This document shows, piece by piece, positions 43,450 through 52,907 of a stretch of DNA of 64,000 bases. A model generated the notes under the pieces. The model saw only the letters and a program-made list of their open reading frames with translations, ran no database searches and was not told where the DNA came from. The first letter of the stretch is position 1. Every line of letters starts with the position of its first letter. Source of the DNA: Adiantum capillus-veneris (taxonomy: Eukaryota > Streptophyta > Polypodiopsida > Polypodiales > Pteridaceae); contig CM043960.1 of NCBI GenBank assembly GCA_014529385.2, positions 31,609,396-31,673,395 on the forward strand. Direction: 5' to 3'. Made by a program: the position numbers and the translations under genes.

Positions 43450-46345
43450 CTTGGTCGCGCAACCCCGAGAGTACTCCCACTCTTCCTCAGTCACTTTGTC
43501 ACCGCATTGTTGTGCGCTTTTCAATTGGTTGTGCAACCATCTTAAGCTCATGAAGGTTGGTAGGCTCTCCAGAACCGTCGGATAGTGCATCGGTGGTCGT
43601 CTTCCCCGTCTCCACTCGATTCGTGCCCTTTGTCGCTCTTGCTTTGCATCCTCATATTGTGAAATCCACTTTTGCATCACTGGATTGTGAAGCATGCAAA
43701 ATCGGTTGATTTTAGCCTCTAGATCTTCCGTCATCTTCTTCTCAACACCGAGATTGCACATGACAATCCTGAATATGCGCTCATCATCTATGGTTCGCCA
43801 TAGCGTGTCCCGGGCTTTATCAAATCCATCTAGCCACTCTCCAATGTACACTAGGGACTCTGATACCAACCAACCTTCTGCCATGCTACCCTCCGGACGT
43901 GCCTTTTGACGCACATATCCCTTAAGCGTTTTCATTAAACGTTCTAAGAAGAACATCCATCTGGAATGAACTGTGCCAGCTATTTCCACCTCATCAACTA
44001 TGTGAACAAGAAGATGCACCTGAATGGTTAGCATGGTAGTAGGAAAATGTTTCTCAAACATGCACACAAGCTCCGCAGCATTTAGTTTGGTGAATGGTAT
44101 GGAGTCTACGTTGATCTCTTTTTGTGAGATCCATTGCACCAGCTTTGCAAGTTTGTAGATTGTGTTACGGATGTTGAGAGACAAACATCCCTCAATGGCA
44201 ACCGGTAAAATAAACTGTAAAGTATGTGCAGCAATGATATTAAAGTCCACATTTTATGCAATGATATTAAAGTCCACTATGAACGTACCTGGCACATTTT
44301 ATGCCAATCGTGTGACTTCAAACCGGTAAGCTTTCCTTCTTTAGTAAAACACGTTCGGAGCGAGTGCATTACGCCAGTGGGGGTCCGCAAAGATCGAATG
44401 GTCTCTTTTACTTTGCGTTCTTGGGCTCCTGTGAAAATCCATGGTTCTTTAGGGAGTTTTATCGATCCATCAGACGCTGTTTGCGGCCAATATTTCTCCA
44501 TACGATCCACATTTCTAAGGTCAACTCTGGCTCCCAAAGTATCTTTCTTGCCGGTCAGATGGTCCCATAGTAGATTACCCACATTCTTGAATATGTGCAT
44601 TGGATCGAGCAAGTGATTGATCATGAGTCGGGGCCAGTATGGTAACTCGTACCATAGAGATAGTCTCTTCATCCCTGGAGGCAATCCGTCATCGCATATC
44701 TCCTTCTGCTCTAACCATGCTTGTGCAGACATCCTTGGTGGCTCTCTTCCCAAAAAGCCGTCGGGTAACACATGATTCTCTGGAAGATACGCTTGATGAC
44801 CTTCGTAGATTTGCTTCTTCAGTGAGGGCGCCCTACGTGCATTCAGTCTAGGTCCACATGTGACACATGCTCTGTATCCGCTTTTTTGAAGCCCTGCATG
44901 TATACACATGATAATAGATCAACTATGGGAAAAAACAAGATTTACAGTGTCTGAGTGAGGAGTGTCAATAGATCACCTGAGCATTCTGTTAGCCCGGGAT
45001 AGTCATGCATGGTCCACATTAGAATGCCTCTGATCAAAGCATTCCGTCGTCCTGTGTGTCGGCTCATATCCACCACCTCTATGCCAATCCACAATTGTTG
45101 TAGCTCCTCCAATAGTGGACGAAGATACACATCCATATTCCCCACTTTATATCGCCCTGGCACAATCAAGCTTAGCCATAGGTGCCCCTTCTTCGTAGTC
45201 AACCACGGGAGAATGTTGTAGTTGACGATGACAACGGGCCATACACTGTAAGATGTTGATCTTTGACCAAATGGATTTACGCCATCCATAGCCAGGCCTA
45301 AGCGCAAATTTCGAGCTTCCCTGGCAAAATCCGACCATGTTCCATCTATATGTTTCCAGGCTGCGCAATCTGCAGGAATTCGTAGCACACCATCCGAAGA
45401 TTTATTCTCCTCATGCCATGATGCTAGGGCGGCCATGGACTTACATTCGAAGAAATGCTTGATGCGAGGAAGCAGAGGAAAATGTCGCAAAACCTTTTGT
45501 GGAATTTTTGTCCCGTGGAGATCTACTCGATATCTTTCGGAATCACATTTCGGACACTTCTCCATGTCTATGTATTCCCCTCTGAAAAGAATGCAGTCAT
45601 TAGGACAAGCGTGGATAGAATTGTAATCCATCCCCAAGTTTCGCAAAATCTTTCTTGCTTCATCTCGGGAATCTGGCATCACATTGTCAGCTGGTAGTAT
45701 GTGCTCTTTAAGCAATCTACATAACATAAAAATACGATACAGTCGTGTAAAAATCTATCAGATCATTATACATTTAGAGTTTTATTAAAGTAAACTAATT
45801 GTAATAGATCACCTGAAAAGCGCTGTGACGCTAGTGTCACTCCATCCAAACTTTGCCTTCATGTTGAGAAGAACCAAGAGTGCTTTCAATCTAGACATAC
45901 GTGCTCCATTATACAATGGCGTATCGGCTTCACTTTTCATATCATCATAGATAAGCCTTTCTGAATCCATGATCGTCTCAATCATTTCATCAATCTCGGG
46001 CTCAAACATTGCCTCGTTGGGAATGTGCTCTGCATGATCATCCCCCGAGATGTCAGAGGCTACATCTTGTGGCCTCACATATGCTGCTTGACCAAAGCGC
46101 CTGCGAACACGTCTATTGGGTTGCAAGATTGCTGCTTGTTGGCCAGCGTGAGAGTCCGACGAGTTATAATTGGCAACAACTCGATCTATAATAGATGGAT
46201 CGAACTCGCCAAATTCGCGAACGTGCTGCAAAGAAACGCGTCTTGTCCGTCGCACAGCATGCTTGCATTGATTACAAGGACATAAGACCCTCGTTGAGAG
46301 ATAGGTGTTTCGGTTGGACGGTCCCACATCCTCGTTACTACTCAT
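43450..46345 (-). CDS. TNP2-like CACTA transposase
   Basis: Exons 46345-45813, 45716-44977, 44893-44289 and 44214-43450 join in frame at GT/AG borders and give 881 codons from MSSNEDVGPS. Exon 1 has the Cys/His cluster CPCNQCKH (residues 23-29) typical of the transposase-associated N-terminal domain. Exon 2 has CPKCDSERY, LRHFPLLPRIKHFF and TTKKGHLWLSLIVPG. Exon 3 has LPYWPRLMINHLLDPMHIFK, the TNP2 (Transposase_21) core. Exon 4 has FPTTMLTIQVHLLVHIVDE and KGYVRQKARPEGSMAEG, a DUF4218-like region. The 3' end is uncertain: GTAAGT follows exon 4 at 43449 and the last exon was not found. No internal stop was noticed. The product cuts and joins element ends in the nucleus. Confidence 0.85.
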
Positions 46346-46407
46346 AATGAGGATAAAAATCTTATAACTTGGACAACAAATTTAATATTCTATTGGCATT
46401 CTTCGTC

Positions 46408-46411
<4 letters not shown>

Positions 46412-46456
<45 letters not shown>
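46412..46456. repeat. (CT)n run upstream of TNP2 start
   Basis: A pyrimidine dinucleotide run on the + strand, GA on the coding strand, 66 bp before the TNP2 ATG. CACTA 1 has the same run at 36851-36898. Conserved position suggests it lies in the 5' leader. Confidence 0.9.
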
Positions 46457-46457
<1 letters not shown>

Positions 46458-46744
46458 ACCTCACATTCTCTAGTCATGTCCAATCCCCGCACACCTTGGT
46501 CTAGAGGTGCACGGAGATCAGAACCACCGGGTTATAATCTCGTCTTTATTGGTCAATACCTATATTTGTGGGTACAAGAAATCTACAGACCCACGTCTAC
46601 ATGACACTGCATGTAGTGGACAAAACCCCTTTGCTTCTTCTCTAGCTGTAGCACTTCACAGCATCTTAACATCTTTTCACAGTAGATCTTTTCACTGTTC
46701 GTCTAACTCTAAACCCTAAACCGTAAGTACTTCTTGCGTGGACT

Positions 46745-47550
46745 CGATCTAACGTAAATAAGCGTAAATCTAAATAAACGTAAATCTAACTAAAAATAAA
46801 CCTAAATCTAATTTAACGTAAGTCTACATCTAACCTAATCTTTAACGTCTTTTGGGATAGTTTCCTACGACGTTAAAACTCTCTTCTTCTTGTGTGTGTG
46901 TGTGTGTGTGGGTAAACCTAAATAAACCTAAGTCTAATCTAATATAACATAAATCTAAATCTAACGTAAATTATGTTATATTAAAAACAAAGAACTAAAC
47001 TAACAGGGATTATAAGAACCTTAAAACTGATTTAACACATAATTTTTCACATAACTCGGCAAGAGTTGGCATTCTCATCACTAAAGATGTGAGAGTTAAC
47101 TTCCGGCGGTGATGCTGCCTCATCTCCATCCACATCTGACGACAGCAATTGGCCCTTTAGACCGTTCTTGCTCTTGTTACTAACTTTGAAGTTACTGTTG
47201 AATGACTAGAGGTTGTCTAGATGGTCATTGTGTCGGGGATGTAGTGACTCTTGCCGCCCTGAAGATCCACCTTCTTCCCTATCTTCTGAAGACATTTCAC
47301 CAGTACTTTTGGATCGACGGAGCCCACCATGAGTGAAGGCAGCAATACCCTATATTCCATTGAGGGCTTTCTTCACCCGCTTCATGCAGGCATCGCAGTC
47401 TATGGAGACCTAAATCTAATCTAATATAACGTAAATCTAAATCTAGCGTAAATAAACGTAAATCTATTTAAAAATAAACCTAAATCTAATCTAATTTAAC
47501 TTAAATAAACCTAAATCTAATTTAACGTAAGTCTACATCTAACCTAATCT
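46745..47550. repeat. CTAAAT-type satellite of CACTA 2, split by captured gene
   Basis: AACGTAAATCTAA / AAACCTAAATCTAATC strings at 46745-46980 and again at 47405-47550 flank the HMA gene fragment. The flanks read alike, so the fragment sits inside this filler. Confidence 0.7.
47047..47410 (-). pseudogene. Captured HIPP-type (heavy-metal isoprenylated protein) gene piece in CACTA 2
   Basis: On the - strand, IDCDACMKRVKKALNGI (47401-47350) has the CxxC metal site (CDAC) of an HMA domain, then a stop. In the next frame, VGSVDPKVLVKCLQKIGKKV (about 47317-47258) is the second half of the same fold. A third frame runs VNSHIFSDENANSCRVM and stops at 47047. C-R-V-M at the very end fits a CaaX prenylation box. 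HMA domain plus CaaX end defines HIPP proteins, which bind metals at membranes or in the nucleus. Two frame breaks and internal stops make it non-coding now. It lies upstream of TNP2 in the same transcriptional direction. Confidence 0.75.
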
Positions 47551-47599
47551 TTAACGTCTTTTAGGATAGTTTCCTACGACGTTATAACTCTCTTCTTCT

Positions 47600-47757
47600 T
47601 GTGTGTGTGCGCGTGTGTGGATGTGTGTGCCAATAAAAAGAGATAAATGGTATAACCTTTCTATCACCCATGCCAAGTATGATAGATTGGTTATGCCATT
47701 TCCCTCTTGAATAATAGGTCTTGAGTTCAACTCCTCGTCGGCTAGATCTTTAGGTCT
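47600..47757 (+). repeat. tRNA-like (SINE-like) unit in CACTA 2
   Basis: It matches the units at 38028-38460: CCAATAAAAAGAG, ATGGTATAACC, GTATGATAGATTGGTTATGCC, GAGTTCAACTCC and GATCTTTAGGTC. It has the same box B-like GTTCAACTC near 47727. Confidence 0.4.
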
Positions 47758-47786
47758 TTTAATTTTAATTAGTTTTCTACGACGTT

Positions 47787-48058
47787 AAATTAGTTTCTCT
47801 CTCTTTCTCTCTCAATGTGTGTGCGTTTTTTTGTTTATGCATGTTTTCTCTCTCTTTTCCTCTCTCAATGTGTGCGTTTTTTGTTTATGCATGTTCTCTC
47901 TCTCTTTTCCTCTCTCAATGTGTGCGTTTTTTGTTTATGCATGCTCTCTCTCTCTTTTCCTCTCTCAATGTGTGTGTGCATTCTTTGTTTATGTATGTGT
48001 GTGTGCGTTTTTGTTTATATTTGTACTCTCTCTCTCTCTCTCTCTCTCAAAAACACTA

Positions 48059-48113
<55 letters not shown>

Positions 48114-48199
48114 AAGAGGGGAAGGGAACATGAGAGTGAGGAGAGGGAAGGACCATACCTGGATCTCCTTCCTCTCCTCGTGTGTGTGTGTGTGTGGAG

Positions 48200-48230
<31 letters not shown>

Positions 48231-48840
48231 CGTTACCTGCTCTTGCTTGAGGGCGCCAAAAAACTCAGATATGAGATCTGAGTTTTTGGGCGCTCTCTGT
48301 TATTTTTTTAGCCCAGCCAGCGTCGCTATGAGCGTCGCAAATTTACAAGTAAATTTGCGACGCTTATAGCGACGCTCATAGCGACGCCGGGAATTTTTTT
48401 TTTGAGCGTCGCTGTGTGAGCGTCGCTAATATGAATAGCCTCTTGTAGTGAAATTAGTTTCTCTCTCTTTCTCTCTCAATGTGTGTGCGTTTTTTTGTTT
48501 ATGCATGTTTTCTCTCTCTTTTCCTCTCTCAATGTGTGCAATTTTTGTTTATGCATGTTCTCTCTCTCTTTTCCTCTCTCAATGTGTGCGTTTTTTGTTT
48601 ATGCATGCTCTCTCTCTCTCTTTTCCTCTCTCAATGTGTGTGTGCATTCTTTGTTTATGTATGTGTGTGTGCGTTTTTGTTTATGTTTGTACTCTCTCTC
48701 TCTCTCTCTCAAAAACACTATGCGTGTGTGAGAGAGAGAGATAGAGGGAGAGAGAAAGAGGGGAAGGGAACATGAGAGTGAGGAGAGGGAAGAAGCATAC
48801 CTGGCTCTCCTTCCTCTCCTCGTGTGTGTGTGTGTGTGTG

Positions 48841-48881
<41 letters not shown>

Positions 48882-49090
48882 CGTTACCTGCTCCTTGCTT
48901 GAGGGCGCCGAAAAACTCAGATCTGAGATCTGAGTTTTTGGGCGCTCTCTGTTATTTTTTTAGCCCAGTCGGCGTCGCTATAAGCGTCGCAAATTTACAA
49001 GTAAATTTACGACGCTCATAGCGACTCCGGGATTTTTTTTTTTGAGCGTCGCTGTGTGAGCGTCGCTAATATGAATAGCTTCTTGTAGTG
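47787..49090. repeat. Duplicated right terminus of CACTA 2 with an internal TIR
   Basis: The segment from AAATTAGTTTCTCTCTCTTT (47787) to CCTCTTGTAGTG (48439-48450) is repeated from 48451 to 49090. The units are 664 and 640 bp, differing mainly in microsatellite length. The element therefore has two complete right ends in tandem, each with microsatellites, palindromes, subterminal repeats and a TIR. Confidence 0.95.
48251..48450. promoter_or_regulatory. Inner right-end palindromes and subterminal repeats
   Basis: Palindrome arms are 48253-48270 (GCGCCAAAAAACTCAGAT) and 48275-48292. A perfect 15-bp stem has arms 48332-48346 (GCGTCGCAAATTTAC) and 48349-48363 with a 2-base loop. TAGCGACGC motifs and the inner TIR follow. 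The outer copy repeats these at 48904-49090, with the stem carrying one mismatch. Confidence 0.8.
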
Positions 49091-49216
49091 GCTGCCACTC
49101 ACCAAGATCCCACTCTAGCTCAAAGAGGGGCTTTCCCTACCAAATCCACAATCTCCTAAGTGGTGCCTCCTCAACAATGAAAACGCACAAGAGCGCCTCT
49201 CAAAAGATCCTACCAT
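49091..49216. other. Short flank between CACTA 2 and antisense LTR
   Basis: 126 bp without coding signal. It starts GCTGCCACTCACC, which partly echoes the left flank GGCCACT before CACTA 2. Confidence 0.5.
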
Positions 49217-49719
49217 TGTAATAGACTTGGACACCCCAAGCCTAAGATCTAGTGTGACACATGTGATAGAAACTAAAATAACTAAACAAAATTGAGAGAG
49301 AGACAACATGGCACGGTGGAGTTCCGCGCCCAAAAGTGCTCCAAAGAATATCTTCCAGAGGAGGAAGCCCCTGGCACACCTATAAAGGCCCTTGGTCAAA
49401 CTCAAAAGCAATGACAATGAAAAGCTCCAGTCCCAAAAGCTTCTGATACCAAAAGCTAGTGCCATAGGGGTTGTTCGTACAGCTGCCACTTCAGCATGCT
49501 TCCACAAATCTCGCCGCAAATTGTGGGCGTCCATACAGTCTACCATGCTAGCACATGCTACACAATTTTTGGTCCTAGCTTTATATTTTACGATTTTGTG
49601 CCCCCTTGGCTGTGGTACCATAAGTTGAACAAACTTCTCCTACTGCTTCTTTTACTAGGCTTGGCCCTTTATGTCCGGCCTCTGTCCTTTAGGCCGTGCC
49701 ACATCATCACTTTGTGACA
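49217..49719 (-). repeat. Antisense LTR with polypurine tract, gypsy type
   Basis: On the - strand it begins TGTCACAAAGTG at 49719 and ends CTATTACA at 49217 (503 bp). It is preceded by the purine tract CAAGAGGGGGGTA (complement of 49720-49732), so this is a 3' LTR of an element whose body would extend to the right. Inside, the reverse complement of ACTTGGACACCCCAAG resembles the LTR ends of the gypsy copies. Confidence 0.75.
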
Positions 49720-50969
49720 TACCCCCCTCTTGAAGAATTGTAATCGCCCTCTATCACGCTTGCAAAATAGACATAGGACAAAAACTAGTTCAGCAGACAC
49801 CCACTCTAAGGCCGATGTACGAAACCACTTACATCATCACTCGCACGAAGATGACAATCAATGTACATTGACATGATACATCACATTCACATCACTATCC
49901 CCGTCAAGATCTTAGATGAGAACCATGATTATTGTAAATTATTTAAAAGTCACACCCAAACCGGGCTGATTTCTCATGGATGTCTTAATTGTTAAATCTC
50001 ATTAGTATTGTATCTACATCACCCCTCAAGTGAACACACAGAAATGTTGCAATCATTTCATCTTTCAAACATACACTCAAACAATACACACATGAGAGAG
50101 CACATGTAACATATTTATTTTAGGACGTCTCATTTCAAAGTATTTTTTTACATAAAGTCATTCAACAGAAGACTATTAGCCCGTCCGTATCCCTAAAATC
50201 TCAAAAGAAATCAGTGACTTTATTCCATCAAGGTAATCTGTAACGAAGGACCGAAGTAACTTTCCTCTTGTACAGTACACACCGCACCAGATTCAACTTG
50301 TTGATTCATCGGTAACTCTTTGGAATAGTTGGTGCTAAACCAAAAACTTCAAGGTAAAGCTCTAATATTTGCGGAGTATTTGCTAGGTCCTCCTCCATCC
50401 AATTGGCATCTAGAGTCAGATAGTTCATGAACTTGACTAAATACTACCGTGTCAGCTTACCTTTCACTTTACTTTCCCTGTGAGCCAAGACCTGTTCAAG
50501 AACAAGAACAGATAAACACTTTTAGCACTTTAAATAACACTGAATTGAAAGAGAGGGTCGTTAATTTCTCATAAGTATTCTTTAATCCTGGGTCGTTAAT
50601 TTCTCATAAGTATTTTATCCAATAAGGAGTCTCATTCCAAATCGGAGCGCTTGATATCCTCAGTCGTTGGTTTCCTAGAAGTATCTTATCCAATAAGGAA
50701 TATTCAATGGTTGGCACATCACAATGCAACACAAATGCTCACATATGCATGTTACAAGACATCGAAACATAAAGTCGCCGATGAACACTCTCCTCGCAAA
50801 TAACCACAAGGGTTTGAGCCATGAGTATAAACAAGCATTCTCAAACATCATTTCTTAGTACTCCACCTGGGAGTAAAATCACCAATCATTGAAACCAGTA
50901 TTAAAACCAGAGTCAAACAATTCAAATCGGCACCAAGACAGGTTCGAAACAGATATCATCTGTCATAAT
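49720..50969. other. No gene recognised; decayed antisense element body
   Basis: About 1.25 kb expected to be the 3' internal region of the antisense element, but no integrase or RNase H motif is readable. 50500-50556 repeats text of the antisense LTR at 3588-3650 (AACACTTTTAGC...GAACTGAAAGAGAGGG type). A direct repeat GGGTCGTTAATTTCTCATAAGTATT lies at 50555 and 50589, with a diverged third copy near 50662. Confidence 0.4.
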
Positions 50970-52090
50970 AATCAATATCTAATTCTCCTAAATGATTTTC
51001 TCATATTAAACTGATCATTTAATGTGGGGAAGTGCCAAGGGAGAAAAAGCTAGAATATTGGTTAAGCTAGCAGACCGGCCACAGTAGGGATCCAAAGGAG
51101 GGAAAATAGGGATCCAAAGGGGGGGGCCATCTGCAAAAGAGCCATGTGAAACAATGGGCCAAAAAGACCCTAAGGTTCAGCCCATTAAGACTTCCAAAAT
51201 GCTAAGGTTCCAAAATTCAAAGGTTGAGTCCAAAGGTCAACCCTAGGGAAAATTGGATGCTTTGTGTGTGCCCTAAAAGTCTTTGCACATCCCTACATGG
51301 GAGGGGGCGAGCCCCAAAGCTAAGGGATGAGAGAGAAAGCCACACACACACACACACAGGCTCCCTTTACACAAAGGGAATGAGGGACACATGTCAGCTC
51401 CCTAGGCCAGATGCCCACAAGGTGTGCCCAATTCCTATTGGAAGACCCTTGAAGTGGACCAATGAGAATTAAGCTAGAGTAAATATAGTTTAATTAATTT
51501 AAAAACATTTAATAAAAGAAACCAATGAGAAATAAGTCTCCTAGAAGACTATTGGGCAGTCTCCCAAAGGGTCCAATGAGCATTCAGAAGCCTCATGGCT
51601 TGCCTGATTCCTATTGGCCAGGAGACAAAGGGGTCCAATGAGAGTTTTGTTTAATTATTTAATTACCTAAAGCTCTCACAAAAGGGGAAAGGGGGACACA
51701 TGTCTGAAGGCTACCACTTATGCTGTTTAATTCCTATTGGCTTGACCTGGGGAGGTCCAATGAGGCAAAAGCCAGACCTAATTAGCAGCTAGGGCTCGCC
51801 CAAGAGAGAGAGAGGGCTGATTTTTGCTTGGCATTGACACACACACACTCACACTGGACCATGTGTGAAGGAAGAATACTCTATCTCCTCCCAAGCTTTA
51901 ATGGAGAGCTCATCACCTACTCCAAGCTTGTGAGATAGAAGCCTACATCAACACTCGCTTGGCATGTGGATGCAAATCCAACCAAGAGCCAAGCTTCAAT
52001 GCATGCTCATCTCCTCTACCAAGCTAATTACTAAGCTAAGCTATGCTAATATGAGTGATTATGTGAGGAGATGTACATCTTTCTCGTAAG
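50970..52090 (+). repeat. Dispersed repeat, inverted partner of 13480-14530
   Basis: It shares CATATTAAxxTGATCATTTAAT near 50993, several CCTATTGGxxxxGxCCAATGAG motifs (51433, 51607, 51737) and ATGCAAATCCAACCAAGAGCC near 51969. The repeated CCTATTGG...CCAATGAG units are themselves small inverted CCAAT repeats. No ORF. Confidence 0.6.
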
Positions 52091-52587
52091 ATACTCCTTT
52101 TTCCTCTCAATCTACTCTCATACCCTGCTAGCTCTCACCATCTTCGAAGGTGTGTGAGGTCTTGGGTCTGAGAACGGGGATAATTCAAGTTGTGTTTGAT
52201 TAAGTGTTTTGCTTGGTGTATGAAGCTTCCATCTTCATTGCACTAGCTAGTCTTGAAGGAACACAAAGAATTGTATTGTACAATGTCTCTCTTGATGGGA
52301 GAAACCATAATACAAAGCCTTTTGGAGGGGGACCGGCTCCATGCAAATCCGGTCCTCAACTGTTGTCAATAGCTTAATTTCTCTCTCTTTTGAAAGTCTT
52401 GTCGATGCTATCTAACTAGGTGTTATGCTTTTTGTTGCTCTCTCCACCCAAGCACTCTTGTAATTCTCATTAGGAATCTATTCTAATGAAATGCCCACTA
52501 TGTTCATGCTAATTTCCGCTACACATAAGATTTTAGGCCATTAAATGTTACATCATCCATCTCACACAAATTCCAAATAGGATCGCC
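52091..52587. other. No gene recognised
   Basis: About 500 bp with short frames only. CTCTCTCTTTTGAAAGTCTTG and CACCCAAGCACTCTTGTAATTCTCATT resemble LTR leader text, but no primer site follows. Confidence 0.4.
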
Positions 52588-52735
52588 AAACAAGTTCTCA
52601 AACTGAACTCAAACTCGACTGGCTTTCCATCCTAAAACCTTCACTAAGATTAGGGTTAGGATTTCTTCCATAAGGTTGTAACTGACTGTAGCATGGTCCA
52701 TAAACGCTTGAATAGTCGAAACAAGCCTCAACACA
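52588..52735. repeat. Dispersed repeat shared with 2877-3030
   Basis: It runs CAAGTTCTCAAAC to GAAACAAGCCTCAA with the same length as the copy at the left side. Here it joins the end of the gypsy LTR at about 52742, whereas copy A continues for 1.8 kb before reaching LTR text. Confidence 0.8.
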
Positions 52736-52741
52736 TAGTCG

Positions 52742-52856
52742 AGGCGGGCCGTGTGGAATCAATTGTGAACTGTGAACTGTTTTGAAGTGAATTCTTGTCA
52801 TCTCGCGGTAGAATCTTGACTTGGAGTGTCCAAGTCTATTACAATGGTATCAGAGC
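52742..52856 (+). repeat. LTR remnant and primer-binding site (copy B)
   Basis: The last about 100 bp of the 5' LTR (GGGCCGTGTGGAATCAATTG to CTATTACA at 52843) are followed by the perfect Met-tRNA primer site TGGTATCAGAGC at 52845-52856. Confidence 0.85.
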
Positions 52857-52907
52857 ACGGCCGATTTCTCTTCTACCGGGAAATTTGATTCTTTTTACAC
52901 GGCACTT

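Larger units (their letters stand above)
41014..49090 (-). mobile_element. CACTA (En/Spm-type) transposon 2, largely intact genes
   Basis: It starts CACTACAAGAGG (41014-41025) and ends CTTCTTGTAGTG (49079-49090), one TIR mismatch; 8077 bp. It carries two - strand genes with splice-consistent exons, subterminal TAGCGACG repeats at both ends, a captured HMA gene piece and a duplicated right terminus. The flanking triplets are ACT and GCT. The right flank reads GCTGCC then ACTCACC, so ACT recurs six bases further out, and a 3-bp duplication plus a 6-base filler is one reading. By eye it is the best candidate here for a recently active element. Confidence 0.95.

Noticed and set aside
46718-46729. 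Telomere sequence (CCCTAAA) suggesting a chromosome end
   Set aside because: Only one perfect heptamer is present and the surrounding words are irregular. It is internal to a transposon.
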